Source: Candidatus Equimonas faecalis (lineage in GTDB: Bacteria > Bacteroidota > Bacteroidia > Bacteroidales > Bacteroidaceae). From it: a stretch of 64,000 nt of DNA. Location: assembly GCA_018066245.1 (NCBI GenBank), contig JAGHRT010000015.1, positions 1 through 64,000 on the forward strand, written 5' to 3'. The notes beneath the pieces are model-generated. The model had not been told where the DNA came from and searched no databases. It saw only the letters and a list, made by a program, of their open reading frames with translations. The position numbers and the translations under genes are program-made. Below are positions 36,056-46,159 of the stretch, piece after piece. Positions within the stretch are counted from its first letter, which is position 1; each line of letters opens with the position of its first letter.

Positions 36056-39000
36056 CTACATGAGCGGGCCGTGGCCGCCCTGACGGGGCATGGACTGGCG
36101 CATGATTTCGTGGGCTTCGTCGGCTCCGCGTCCGTGGCGGGCGGCTGCTTTCTGCGCCTTGGAGGCCTTGGAACCTTGTGCCTCGGTGTCGTCGGCGTGC
36201 TGACCGGAGAAGATGTTGAACTTGTAGATGACGTGGAGCATCATGTAGGAGTTCAGGGCCATGTGCCAGGAGTCGGAGCGCATCGTGGCGTTGATGGTGC
36301 GGGAAATGTTGCTCTGCTGGCCCAGTATGTCGTAGAACTGGAGCATCACGGTGAGGGGACGTCCTTTCAGGAAGCTTTGTGAAATCTGGGCATTCCAGAG
36401 GAGCTCGTTGGTGTTGAGCGACTTGGAGGAATAGCCCCTGCGTGAGTTCATGCGGATGTCGGTGGAGAAGGCAAAGCCGCAGTCGAGTGTTACGTTGCCC
36501 GACACGCCGTAGTCAAATCCCCAGGTGTCCATGTTGCCGTTGCTTTGGAGCTGGGAGCGGGAGTGCTGGTAGTTCACGCGTCCGTTGGCTGAGATGTCCC
36601 ACAGGCTCTGTCGGTAGCTCAGCGCGAGGCTTTCGCTGAGATTGGTGGTGCGGTTGATGTTTGTCTTGGCGTAGGGCAGGGCCTCGGCGAAGAAGCGGGA
36701 TATGCTTTCGTTGGTATAGATGGCGGGAATCACGATGCCCGCATCGGCATCGGTGCTGACGTAGGCCGTGCTGTGGTTGTAGCGGAAATTGGAGTGGGTG
36801 CTGATGTTCCAGAGCTTTTCGTAGCCCAGTGCCGAACTGAACATGAGGCCGAGGGCGGTGTTCCAGTGTCCCTTGATGTTTTGGGGAGAGGAGAAGGTGC
36901 GGCCCGTCTCGCGGTCATAGATGGACAGGGTGCTGATGGTGTTGCGCGTGTGCGAAAAGTTCCAGTTGGCGGCCCAAGACTGCTGGCGGTCGGCGTTGTA
37001 GTCGTTGAAGTTGGCGGAAAGGCTGGTGTTCCACGACGGTTTCAGGCCGGCGTTGCCGGTGGAGATGCGCAGGGGGTTGCTCGTGTCGATGACTTCGAGA
37101 AGATTGGTCATGGAGGGCTGGGAGCTGCTGCCTCGGAAGTTCAGTTCGAGGCGGCGGTTGCGGGTCATGTTCCAGCGGAAGCGCACCTGCGGAGCCACGT
37201 TGAACACGTTGCGCGTAACGAGTGTGTCGATTGCTCCCTTGGTGTAGTCCATGCGCGTGTGTTCGGGATTGAAGCTCACGCCGGCGCTGAGGCGGATGTC
37301 GCCTTCGTTGTAGCGCAGGCCGAGGTTGATGGAGTGGTTGTCGTACTTATAGGTGGCGTACTGCGAGTTTTGATTGTCGCGCAAGGCGGCCAGCACGTCG
37401 TCGGGGTTCATCAGGAGGAACTGGTTGAGGAGGTCGGTGGTGGGGATGTCCCGTTCGTCGCTGACGGAGCCCGTGTGCTTGATGCTTCCGGAGGGATGGA
37501 AGTAGGCGGCGTGCGTGGTGCCTTGATATTTGGCTACGATGCGGCCGATGCTCGTCTGGGGCTGTGCAAAGTCGTAGAGGTTCCAGAGGGTGCGTGTCTG
37601 GTCGTTGAAGCGGTGGTTGTAGGTGTAGCGCAGTTCGCCGTAGAGCTTGCCCACGATGGGCTCCACATAGCCGCCTCCCACGCTGACGTTCCAGTTGGTG
37701 GAGGGGGTGGTGGTGAACTGGTGGGTGGAGTTGTCGAGGTTGTGGGTGTAGCCCTGCTGCGGGTTGCCCTGTCGGGTGAGCACGTTGGCCAGGGAGTAGC
37801 TGGAGTTTCTGCTGTGGGAATAGTTGCCGCTGGCCTGGAAGGAAATGTTGCGGCCCTGCTTGCCCAGGAGGCGGCGCGTGGCGGAAAGGTTAGCCCCCAC
37901 GCTGTGGCTCTGGCTTTCGGAGCGCGAAGCGTTGTCGCGCAGGTTCACGAGGAAGTCGGCGTAGGCGGTGTCGGGCTTGATGGCGTGTGTCTGGGTGTTG
38001 AAGTAGTGGCCCAGGATGTCGTCGGCATCGCCGGCATCGGGGAACTGCTCGAAGGGGTCTTTGTCGAAGGTGGCGTTGATGGAGCTGTTGTGGCTGCGGC
38101 TCTTGCTCCAGGAGTAGTTGGGCCTGAAGGAGATGGAGGTGAGGCTGTCGGGGCTCCACTGGAGGCGCAAGTTGGCCTGAATGCCCTGCGCGAGGGAGCC
38201 GCCCCAGGAGTGGGAGTTGGAGAAGGAGCGGTCGCGGTTGGTGGTAAGGAAGGTTTCGCTGGAGGTGGTGCTTTCGGTGGTGTTTTCACGGCGCGTGTAG
38301 CGGGCACTTCCGCCCAGTTCCAGCTTGCCGCCCTCATATTTCTTGCGTCCGTTCTCCCAGTTGAAGTCCACGCCCACCATGGTGTTGATGTTTATGCCGT
38401 TGCCGCCGCCACCGCCGCCCATGCCGCGCGGGCCGCCGAAGCCGTTGTCGCCGATGTTGTTGTGGGAGGCCACGAGCGTGACGCGGCTATGGTCGGAGAA
38501 TCGGCTGACGAAGAGTTTGCCGCTGTAGAGCCCTCGGTCGTGGTAGTCCCAGCCGCCGGCGAGGTCTATGTTGCTAATCCACGATTCGTTGAGCTCGTGC
38601 TTCGTCATGATGTCGAGGACGAAGGAGTCGTTGCCGTCGTCGATGCCGGTTTGCTCGGCGTAGTCGCTCTTCTTGTCGTAGGTTTTTATTTTCTTTACCA
38701 AATCGACGGGCAGGTTCTTCATTGCCGTCTCGGTGTCGCCCTTGAAGAAGTCCTTGCCGTTGACGAGTATTTCGCTGACCTGCTTGCCGTTGATGGTGAT
38801 GGAGCCGTCGTCGCCCACTTCGGCTCCGGGGAGTTGCTTGACGAGGGCTTCGAGGGTGGCTCCCTCGGCGGTGCGGTAGGCGTCGGCGTTGAACATGGTG
38901 GTGTCGCCCACTTGCTGCACCTTGGCCACGGAGGCCCGCACCACGGCGGCGCGGAGCACGTATGTGTCGGAGTACATGGTGAGGTCGCCCAGCCGGAGCG

Positions 39001-39328
39001 TGTCGGTGAGCTGGCGGGCAGAGTCGGCAGGGGCTTCGGGAAGCGTGAGTTCCTGGTAGATACTGCGATAGCCTATGTAGGACAGGCGCAGGATATACTT
39101 GCCCGGTTTGGCTCCGCTCAGGACGAAGGTGCCGTCCTCCTCGGTGTTGGTGCCGGCTATCATGGTGCTGTCCTTCGGGGTCATAAGGCGCACGGTGGCG
39201 TAGTCGATGCCCATTTGGGCTTCGCGGTCGATAACTTTGCCTGTGAGCACGTAGGTCTGTGCGCCGGCGGCGAGGGTGGCAAGCGTCAGCAGGAGGCTGG
39301 CGGCAAGGCGGTGGGTGAGGGTTTTCAT
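36056..39328 (-). CDS. TonB-dependent receptor-like outer membrane beta-barrel protein with CarboxypepD_reg-like N-terminus
   Basis: Signal peptide; LTGKVIDREAQMGIDYATVRL; plug-like TLEALVKQLPGAEVGDDGSITINGKQVSEILVNGKDFF; barrel. Confidence 0.88.
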   Translation of the reverse strand: MKTLTHRLAASLLLTLATLAAGAQTYVLTGKVIDREAQMGIDYATVRLMTPKDSTMIAGTNTEEDGTFVLSGAKPGKYILRLSYIGYRSIYQELTLPEAPADSARQLTDTLRLGDLTMYSDTYVLRAAVVRASVAKVQQVGDTTMFNADAYRTAEGATLEALVKQLPGAEVGDDGSITINGKQVSEILVNGKDFFKGDTETAMKNLPVDLVKKIKTYDKKSDYAEQTGIDDGNDSFVLDIMTKHELNESWISNIDLAGGWDYHDRGLYSGKLFVSRFSDHSRVTLVASHNNIGDNGFGGPRGMGGGGGGNGININTMVGVDFNWENGRKKYEGGKLELGGSARYTRRENTTESTTSSETFLTTNRDRSFSNSHSWGGSLAQGIQANLRLQWSPDSLTSISFRPNYSWSKSRSHNSSINATFDKDPFEQFPDAGDADDILGHYFNTQTHAIKPDTAYADFLVNLRDNASRSESQSHSVGANLSATRRLLGKQGRNISFQASGNYSHSRNSSYSLANVLTRQGNPQQGYTHNLDNSTHQFTTTPSTNWNVSVGGGYVEPIVGKLYGELRYTYNHRFNDQTRTLWNLYDFAQPQTSIGRIVAKYQGTTHAAYFHPSGSIKHTGSVSDERDIPTTDLLNQFLLMNPDDVLAALRDNQNSQYATYKYDNHSINLGLRYNEGDIRLSAGVSFNPEHTRMDYTKGAIDTLVTRNVFNVAPQVRFRWNMTRNRRLELNFRGSSSQPSMTNLLEVIDTSNPLRISTGNAGLKPSWNTSLSANFNDYNADRQQSWAANWNFSHTRNTISTLSIYDRETGRTFSSPQNIKGHWNTALGLMFSSALGYEKLWNISTHSNFRYNHSTAYVSTDADAGIVIPAIYTNESISRFFAEALPYAKTNINRTTNLSESLALSYRQSLWDISANGRVNYQHSRSQLQSNGNMDTWGFDYGVSGNVTLDCGFAFSTDIRMNSRRGYSSKSLNTNELLWNAQISQSFLKGRPLTVMLQFYDILGQQSNISRTINATMRSDSWHMALNSYMMLHVIYKFNIFSGQHADDTEAQGSKASKAQKAAARHGRGADEAHEIMRQSMPRQGGHGPLM

Positions 39329-39374
39329 CGTTGGGAAAAGGCGTTTTTGTGTAAGGGCCATAATTTTCAGGCTA

Positions 39375-39382
39375 CAAAGTTA
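39375..39382 (-). promoter_or_regulatory. -7 element TAACTTTG (minus)
   Basis: Plus strand CAAAGTTA 47 bp upstream of ATG 39328. Confidence 0.5.
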
Positions 39383-39477
39383 CGCAATATTTTTCATATA
39401 CATGCGCGTGGGAGCCCCCTTTTTGCCGTTTTTGCCGGCGGGCGGCGTGTTTTTTGCCAAAAATGCCGTCTGAATGC

Positions 39478-39508
39478 TTGCCCGATAGCGAAAAAGTATG
39501 TAACTTTG
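39478..39508 (+). promoter_or_regulatory. Promoter TTG-N20-TAACTTTG upstream of the ATPase/DUF4435 pair
   Basis: Exact -33/-7 spacing; about 190-nt leader. Confidence 0.7.
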
Positions 39509-39703
39509 CCCGGCAGCAGGTCTTCTCCCCGTCAGCGGAAGCCGCCGCCTCCGCCCTTGCTCCCGCAGGGTAAGGAATCCGCCCTTAAAGGCTGCGAGCG
39601 CCGTCCTATAGGCTGCGGAAAACTACTGTATATACTAGAAAAAACTAGTGTACAAACCAAGAAAAACCATCGGCGGACAGCGAAAAGCCGCCCCATAAGC
39701 CCT

Positions 39704-40531
39704 ATGCAAGCCAAGTATATCTCACGCATCGTCATCGACAGCCTGTGGCAAGGCCACAAGCACATAGACTGGGTTCTCCGCCCGGGAGTGAACGTGCTCA
39801 GCGGCAAGAACGGCGCGGGAAAGAGCACCATTCTGAACCGCATCGTCAGCCACCTCGCCGAAGTGCTGCCCCTCGAAGGAGCCCTCGCCAAGAGCACGGC
39901 GCCCGGCGGCGTAACGCTGGAATTCATGCCTGCCGAGGCCGACACCATCCGCTACGACATCGTGCGCTCCTTCGACCGCCAGCTCATCCGACTGGACAAC
40001 ATACTCAACTCCACGGAGGTGAAAATCCGCACAGAACTGGACTGGCAGCTCTACCAGCTGCAACGCCGCTACCTGGACTACCAGGTGAACGTGGGCAACC
40101 GCATGATTCAACTCCTCACCTCCGGCGACCCCACCGCCCAGCAGCAGGCCACGGCGGCGGCGGGGCAGAAGCGCCTGTTCCAGGACATGGTCGATGAACT
40201 CTTCCGCGACACGGCCAAGACCATAGACCGCAGTTGCAACGAGCTGCGCTTCCTCCAATATGGCGAGCCCCTCCTGCCTTATCTCCTCTCCAGCGGCGAG
40301 AAGCAGTTGCTCATCATCCTGCTCACCGCCCTCACCGAGGACGCACAGCCCTGCGTGCTCTTCATGGACGAACCCGAAGCCAGCCTCCACTTCGAGTGGC
40401 AGAAGGTGCTCCTGTCCATGGTTACGCGCCTCAACCCCAACGCCCAAATCATACTCACCACCCACTCGCCCGCCGTCATCATGGACGGCTGGGCCGACTG
40501 CGTAACGGAGGTGGAAGAAATAGAGCGATGA
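39704..40531 (+). CDS. AAA/ABC-type ATPase (OLD/AriA-like, 275 aa)
   Basis: Walker A GKNGAGKST, signature LLSSGEKQLL, Walker B CVLFMDEPEASLHF, H-loop TTHSP. Confidence 0.85.
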   Translation: MQAKYISRIVIDSLWQGHKHIDWVLRPGVNVLSGKNGAGKSTILNRIVSHLAEVLPLEGALAKSTAPGGVTLEFMPAEADTIRYDIVRSFDRQLIRLDNILNSTEVKIRTELDWQLYQLQRRYLDYQVNVGNRMIQLLTSGDPTAQQQATAAAGQKRLFQDMVDELFRDTAKTIDRSCNELRFLQYGEPLLPYLLSSGEKQLLIILLTALTEDAQPCVLFMDEPEASLHFEWQKVLLSMVTRLNPNAQIILTTHSPAVIMDGWADCVTEVEEIER

Positions 40532-41541
40532 GCCTGCAAAAGTACCTTTCGAGCGACTACATCAAGGCGGCCAACACCCTCAAGGGCGGGCGGCGTTGCA
40601 TTGTGGCCTATGTGGAAAGCTACGACGACGTAGCCTTCTGGAGCCAGGTGCTGCGCCAGTGGGAAACCCCCGACCGCTACTTCGAGGTGATGCTCCCCTC
40701 GCGCTCATCGCTGGCCAAAGGCAAAAAAATAGCCCTCAGCCACGAACTCGGCCCCGAACTCATCGCCTGCGTCGATGCCGACTACGACTGGCTCATGCAG
40801 GGCAGCACGCCCACCTCCAAGTTCCTGTGCGAAAGCCCCTACGTCCTCCACACCCACGCCTACGCCATCGAAAACCTGCAATGCTTCGCCCGAGGACTGC
40901 ACGAGGTGTGCGTCAAAGCCACGCTCAACGACCGCCACGTGTTCCCCTTCGCCCAATTCCTGACCGAATACTCCGAAACCGTGTGGCCCCTCTTCGTGTG
41001 GAGCGTCTGGGCCTACCGCTACGACAGGTACAAGCGCTTCTCACTCTCCGACTTCGCACGCATAGCCACCTCCCTGAAAATCGACGTGCAAGCCCCCCAA
41101 AAAGCCCTCGACGAACTCCGCAAACAAGTAAACAAGGCCGTAGCCCAACTCCAACACCGCTTCCCCGAAGGCCGCAAGACCTACGCCCCCCTGCGGCAGC
41201 AGATGCTCGACATGGGCATTACGCCGCAGGACACCTATTTATATATGCGAGGCCACGACCTCATGGACAATGTCATCCTGCCCCTCGTGGAGGACGTCTG
41301 CAACAGGCTCCGCCGGCAGCGGGAGCGCGAAATCAGCGCCCTGGCCTGCCACAGCCAGCAGAAACAGAACGAACTCTCGGCCTATCGCCGCGCCTGCGCC
41401 TCGCCGCAGGAAATGATACGCAAGTATTCGGGCTACACCGAAGCCCCCCCCTACCTCCTCATCTGCGCACAGGCCGCCCAACTCTTCGCAACCGACGAAA
41501 CCGACGGCGCAGCCCTGCCAAAAACAGAAGAAACCCGTTAA
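40528..41541 (+). CDS. DUF4435/TOPRIM-like protein
   Basis: IVAYVESYDDVAFW and LIACVDADYDWL acidic motifs; start overlaps the ATPase stop (ATGA). Confidence 0.75.
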   Translation: MSLQKYLSSDYIKAANTLKGGRRCIVAYVESYDDVAFWSQVLRQWETPDRYFEVMLPSRSSLAKGKKIALSHELGPELIACVDADYDWLMQGSTPTSKFLCESPYVLHTHAYAIENLQCFARGLHEVCVKATLNDRHVFPFAQFLTEYSETVWPLFVWSVWAYRYDRYKRFSLSDFARIATSLKIDVQAPQKALDELRKQVNKAVAQLQHRFPEGRKTYAPLRQQMLDMGITPQDTYLYMRGHDLMDNVILPLVEDVCNRLRRQREREISALACHSQQKQNELSAYRRACASPQEMIRKYSGYTEAPPYLLICAQAAQLFATDETDGAALPKTEETR

Positions 41542-41588
41542 AAAAACTTTAAATCCCCCTCCGCGCCGCAAATATCCCCGCCAGACAC

Positions 41589-41619
41589 TTGCCGAATCCA
41601 AAAACTCTGCGTAACTTTG
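41589..41619 (+). promoter_or_regulatory. Promoter TTG-N20-TAACTTTG for lemA
   Basis: -33/-7 match. Confidence 0.7.
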
Positions 41620-41652
41620 CCCCGACACTAATCACTTAACCCTATAAACACT

Positions 41653-42216
41653 ATGACAACCGTTATCATCATCGTGGCCGCCGTCGTCGTACTCGGCCTC
41701 ATCGTAGCCAGCATGTACAACAGCCTCGTGGGCGCACGCAACAACCGCGAGAACGCCTTCGCCAACATCGACGTGCAGCTCAAGCAGCGCTACGACCTCA
41801 TCCCCCAGCTCGTGAACACCGTGAAGGGCTACGCCGCCCACGAAAAGGAACTGCTGGAAAAAATCACCGCAGCACGCTCCGCTGCCATGAATGCCACAAG
41901 CATCAACGACAAAATCAAGGCCGACAACGAAGTGAGCAACGCCCTCGCCGGCCTCAAGGTAAGCCTCGAAGCCTATCCCGACCTCAAGGCCAACCAGAAC
42001 TTCCTGCAATTGCAACAGGAAATAGCCGACATGGAAAACAAGATTGCCGCCACGCGCCGCTTCTTCAACAGCGCCACCAAGGAACTCAACACCCTCGTGC
42101 AGTCCTTCCCCCAGAACATCATCGCCGGTATGTTCGGTTTCCACACAGAGCCGATGTTCGAAGTGCCCGAAGCTGAGCGCCAAGCCGTGCAAAAGGCCCC
42201 CGAAATACAATTCTAA
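41653..42216 (+). CDS. lemA: LemA family protein
   Basis: N-terminal TM; YNSLVGARNNRENAFANIDVQLKQRYDLIPQLVNTVKGYAAHE. Confidence 0.95.
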   Translation: MTTVIIIVAAVVVLGLIVASMYNSLVGARNNRENAFANIDVQLKQRYDLIPQLVNTVKGYAAHEKELLEKITAARSAAMNATSINDKIKADNEVSNALAGLKVSLEAYPDLKANQNFLQLQQEIADMENKIAATRRFFNSATKELNTLVQSFPQNIIAGMFGFHTEPMFEVPEAERQAVQKAPEIQF

Positions 42217-42267
42217 GCGAAAGCACCGGCTCATTCACCCAATCGCCCCATTTACCCGTGCGATAAT

Positions 42268-42341
42268 TGGCCCATTCGCTCATTTGCCAATTTGCTAATC
42301 CGCCAATACGCCCATTTCCTCATTTGCTAATTTCCCCAACC
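42268..42341. repeat. Degenerate TTTGCTAAT-type array
   Basis: cccattcgctcatttgccaatttgctaatccgccaatacgcccatttcctcatttgctaattt. Confidence 0.75.
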
Positions 42342-42355
42342 TCCCCCCTCGCAAC

Positions 42356-43348
42356 ATGGCCTACATAGGAATGCACATGCAGCAGGCACGCAACAACACA
42401 CGCTCCCTGCTGCTACTGGCCTTTTTCCCGCTCATCGTGCTCGGTATGGTGTGGCTGTTTTTCTACATCCTCGCCACCGTGGGCAACAACGGCTACTACT
42501 CCACCGATGACCTCACCCTTATGGCCACCGACCAGTGGGTACAGGCCCTGCCGTGGGTGGTGGGTATCATCGGCATCTGGTTTGCCATAGCCTACTTCTT
42601 CAACGCGTCCATGGTGCGCCGAGCCACAGGTGCCCGCCCCCTTGAACGCAGAGAGAATCCGCGCGTCTATAACATCGTGGAGAACCTCTGCATGGCCTGC
42701 GGTATGGACATGCCGCAAATCAACGTCGTAGACGACCCGCAACTCAACGCCTTCGCCTCGGGAATCGATAAGGGAAGCTACACCGTAACCGTAACGACAG
42801 GCATTTGCCAGCGTCTAAACGACGACGAACTGGAAGGAGTCATTGCCCACGAGCTGACCCACATTCGCAACCGCGACACACGTTTGCTCATCATAAGCAT
42901 CGTGTTCGTCGGCATACTCTCCACCGTGTGCTCCCTGGCCATCCGTATGCTCTGGAACACCTTTATCTACGGCGGAGGCAACCGCCGCTCCAACGACCGT
43001 GAAGGCGGAGGCAACGTAGCCATCGCCGTGGTGTTTGCCATCGCAGCCCTGCTGGCCGCTATCGGCTATCTCTTTGCCCTTCTCACCCGCTTCGCCATCA
43101 GCCGCAAGCGCGAATTTATGGCCGACGCAGGCGGAGCCGAAATCAGCGGCAAGCCCTGGGCCCTCGCCAATGCCCTCCGCAAAATCAGCGGCGACCCAGG
43201 CCTTCAGGACGTAGAGCGCGAAGACATCGCCCAGCTATACATCGTACACCCACAGGCATTTGGCGGCGGATTCTCCAGCTGGTTCAACGGCCTGTTCAGC
43301 ACCCACCCCGACACGGCGGAGCGCATCCGCCTGCTGGAGCAGTTCTAA
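42356..43348 (+). CDS. htpX: M48 family metalloprotease, HtpX-like
   Basis: HEXXH motif VIAHELTHIRNRD with TM segments. Confidence 0.88.
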   Translation: MAYIGMHMQQARNNTRSLLLLAFFPLIVLGMVWLFFYILATVGNNGYYSTDDLTLMATDQWVQALPWVVGIIGIWFAIAYFFNASMVRRATGARPLERRENPRVYNIVENLCMACGMDMPQINVVDDPQLNAFASGIDKGSYTVTVTTGICQRLNDDELEGVIAHELTHIRNRDTRLLIISIVFVGILSTVCSLAIRMLWNTFIYGGGNRRSNDREGGGNVAIAVVFAIAALLAAIGYLFALLTRFAISRKREFMADAGGAEISGKPWALANALRKISGDPGLQDVEREDIAQLYIVHPQAFGGGFSSWFNGLFSTHPDTAERIRLLEQF

Positions 43349-43355
43349 ATTCCCC

Positions 43356-44585
43356 ATGCTGACCACACCTTTTTCCAAGCCCCTCTATGTGATGCTCAAG
43401 CCGGTGGGTGCCCATTGCAACCTCGCCTGCCACTATTGCTACTATTTGGAAAAGGCCAACCTCTATAAGGATGTCGCCACGAAGCACGTCATCAGCGACG
43501 AGCTTCTGGAGGAATTTGTGAAGCAATACATAGGAGCGCAGACCATGCCCGAGGTGCTCTTCACATGGCACGGCGGCGAAACGCTCATGCGCCCCCTCTC
43601 GTTCTACAGGAAGGCGATGCAGTTGCAACGCCGCTACGCCGGCGACCGCACCGTCGATAACTGCATACAGACCAACGGCACGCTGCTCACCGACGAGTGG
43701 TGTGAATTTTTCGCTGAAAACGGATGGCTGGTCGGCGTCAGCATCGACGGGCCGCAGGAGTTCCACGATGAGTTTCGCCGCACCCGCTCCGGCAAGCCTT
43801 CCTTCCGCGATGTGATGCACGGCATCAGCCTGCTGGAGAAGCACGGCTGCCAGTGGAACGCCATGGCCGTGGTTAATGACTACAACGCCGACTATCCGCT
43901 GGACTTCTACCGCTTCTTTCGCGACGAGCTCAAGTGTAAGTATCTCCAGTTCGCCCCCATCGTGGAGCGCGTCCTCCCCCGTGCCGACGGGCGGCACTTG
44001 GCGCACCTCCAGGACAGGGATGCGCCGCTGGCCGACTTTACCGTGCGTCCCGACCAGTGGGGCAATTTTCTCTGCACCCTATTCGACGAATGGGTACACC
44101 ACGATGTGGGCGAATTTTTCGTACAACTGTTTGATGCCACCCTATGCAACTGGTGCGGCCAGCAGCCGGGCGTGTGTTCGATGGCCGCCACCTGTGGCCA
44201 CGCAGCCGTGATGGAGTTCAACGGCGACGTGTACAGTTGCGACCACTTCGTTTTCCCTGAATACAAGTTAGGCAATATCCGCCAGCACACGCTTTATGAG
44301 ATGCTCCACGGCTCCCGGCAGCAGGAGTTTGCCCGCCTGAAGACGCAGCATCTGCCCCGCCAGTGCCGCGAATGTACCTATAAGTTTGCCTGCAACGGCG
44401 AGTGTCCGAAGAACCGCTTCGCCACCACCGCCGACGGGGAGCCCGGGCTCAACTACCTCTGCGCGGGCTACAAGCGCTTCTTTGCTCATGTGGCGCCCTA
44501 TATGGACTACATGAAAGCCCAGCTTGACCAGGAACTCCCGCCCGCCAATATCGTGGAATATCTCAAGACACACAGTTTAAGCTAA
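43356..44585 (+). CDS. Radical SAM/SPASM protein, anaerobic sulfatase maturase-like
   Basis: CNLACHYCYY; TWHGGETLM; C-terminal Cys clusters CRECTYKFACNGECPKNRF. Confidence 0.88.
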   Translation: MLTTPFSKPLYVMLKPVGAHCNLACHYCYYLEKANLYKDVATKHVISDELLEEFVKQYIGAQTMPEVLFTWHGGETLMRPLSFYRKAMQLQRRYAGDRTVDNCIQTNGTLLTDEWCEFFAENGWLVGVSIDGPQEFHDEFRRTRSGKPSFRDVMHGISLLEKHGCQWNAMAVVNDYNADYPLDFYRFFRDELKCKYLQFAPIVERVLPRADGRHLAHLQDRDAPLADFTVRPDQWGNFLCTLFDEWVHHDVGEFFVQLFDATLCNWCGQQPGVCSMAATCGHAAVMEFNGDVYSCDHFVFPEYKLGNIRQHTLYEMLHGSRQQEFARLKTQHLPRQCRECTYKFACNGECPKNRFATTADGEPGLNYLCAGYKRFFAHVAPYMDYMKAQLDQELPPANIVEYLKTHSLS

Positions 44586-44600
44586 TCCATACACCTCTCC

Positions 44601-46031
44601 ATGCTTCGCCTTTCTGAAAAAATCGGCTACGGCCTTGGCGATATGGCTTCCAGCACTTTCTGGAAAATCTTCACCGCCTACCTCCCCTTCTTCTATGCCC
44701 AAGTGTTCCATCTCAGCCTGACGGCTACGGGTGTCCTTATGCTCGTTACCCGCATCTGGGATGCCGTGAGCGACCCCATGATGGGTATTGTGGCCGACCG
44801 TACACAGACGCGTTGGGGCAAGTACAGACCCTATCTGCTTTGGGTGGCCCTGCCTTTCGCCGTGGCAGGCGTGCTGCTGTTTACCGACCCGGGAATGGGC
44901 GAAACCGGCAAGACCGTGTGGGCCTTCGCAACGTACATTCTCATGATGACGGTTTACACGGCCATCAACGTGCCTTACGGATCCATGCTCGGCGTGATGA
45001 CGGACGACAGCGATGAGAAGACGGTGTTCTCCTCCTACAGAATGTTTTTCGCCTACGGCGGCTCGTTCATCATACTGGCCGTGTGGGAGCCCCTTTGCAA
45101 GGGCTTGGGCCAGCTTCTGGGCAGTCCCTCGGCACAGGCCGCCTATCTCAACCCCTCGGCGTGGCAAGCCGCCATGATTGTGGTGGGGCTATATGTGGCT
45201 GTCCTTTTTGTACTGACTTTTCTCCTTACGCGCGAACATATCCAGACACAGCCCAAGCTGACTTCCGTAGGGGCTGACCTCCGTTCCCTGCTGCACAACA
45301 GTCCGTGGTGGATACTTCTGGGCGGCGTGCTTACCATGAACTTCTTCAACGCCATACGCTACTCAGCCATACCCTTCTTTTTCGCCAGCGTGGTGCCTGC
45401 GGATGCGGAGCTGAACTTCCTCTCGTGGCATTTTCTCTTCTACGCAGGCTTCTTCCTCGCCGTGGGCGAAGTGGCCAACATGGCGGGCGTGGCCTGCACC
45501 CCTGCCCTGACGCGCCGTTTCGGCAAGAAGACCAGTTTCATCGCCTCGCTGCTGATTATTGCCGTGCTGTGCAGTCTGTTTTTCTTCATACCCACGCACA
45601 CCGCCACGGGCTACTGGCTGATGCTGGCCGTGCAGGTGGCCTTCTGCATCCTTACGGGCGTGATTTCTCCCCTCATATGGAGCATGTATGCCGACATAAG
45701 CGACTACGCCGAACTCAAATTCCACACCGCCTCCACGGGGCTGATATTCTCCTCGTCCAGCATGGCGCAGAAATTCGGCGGCGCCTTGGGCGGCGCAGGC
45801 GTGATGTGGTTGCTTCAAGCCTTTGGCTACGACACCGCAGAAGGCGTGGTACACCAGACTCCCGAAGCCATCGAGGGCATCCGCTACCTGATGAGCTTCA
45901 TTCCCGCCGCCATAGCCATCGTGTCCGCCCTGTTCATTGCAGCCTACCCGCTCACCACAAAACGTATGCGGCAGATTGACAGCGAGCTGAAAGGCTTACG
46001 CATTGGGAATTCAGCAAATTCGGAAATGTAA
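44601..46031 (+). CDS. MFS / GPH-family sugar:cation symporter-like transporter
   Basis: EKIGYGLGDMASSTFWKIFTAYLPFFYA; WDAVSDPMMGIVADRTQTRWGKYRPYLLW. Confidence 0.88.
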   Translation: MLRLSEKIGYGLGDMASSTFWKIFTAYLPFFYAQVFHLSLTATGVLMLVTRIWDAVSDPMMGIVADRTQTRWGKYRPYLLWVALPFAVAGVLLFTDPGMGETGKTVWAFATYILMMTVYTAINVPYGSMLGVMTDDSDEKTVFSSYRMFFAYGGSFIILAVWEPLCKGLGQLLGSPSAQAAYLNPSAWQAAMIVVGLYVAVLFVLTFLLTREHIQTQPKLTSVGADLRSLLHNSPWWILLGGVLTMNFFNAIRYSAIPFFFASVVPADAELNFLSWHFLFYAGFFLAVGEVANMAGVACTPALTRRFGKKTSFIASLLIIAVLCSLFFFIPTHTATGYWLMLAVQVAFCILTGVISPLIWSMYADISDYAELKFHTASTGLIFSSSSMAQKFGGALGGAGVMWLLQAFGYDTAEGVVHQTPEAIEGIRYLMSFIPAAIAIVSALFIAAYPLTTKRMRQIDSELKGLRIGNSANSEM

Positions 46032-46074
46032 CAGTCAGCAAATGCCGAGCATTCCCCTGATTTGCCGATTTCAC

Positions 46075-46155
46075 CCTTTGCTAAGTTCCTCAATGTGCTA
46101 ATTTGTCAATCCCCCTCATTCGCTAATTTTTCCCATTTGCTAATTTGCTAATTTC
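46075..46155. repeat. Degenerate TTTGCTAAT-type array ending 4 nt before an ATG
   Basis: tttgctaagttcctcaatgtgctaatttgtcaatccccctcattcgctaatttttcccatttgctaatttgctaatt. Confidence 0.8.
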
Positions 46156-46159
46156 CCCC

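Noticed and set aside
36773-39700. N-terminal part of the 1252-aa plus-strand ORF (36773-40531)
   Set aside because: It is antisense of the TonB-type receptor fused by chance to the true ATPase frame; real start is ATG 39704, downstream of a promoter at 39478-39508.
43356-44585. RiPP-maturing radical SAM enzyme acting on the small peptides
   Set aside because: Sequence looks like a standard anaerobic sulfatase maturase and lies more than 27 kb from the nearest small peptide gene; no linkage evidence.
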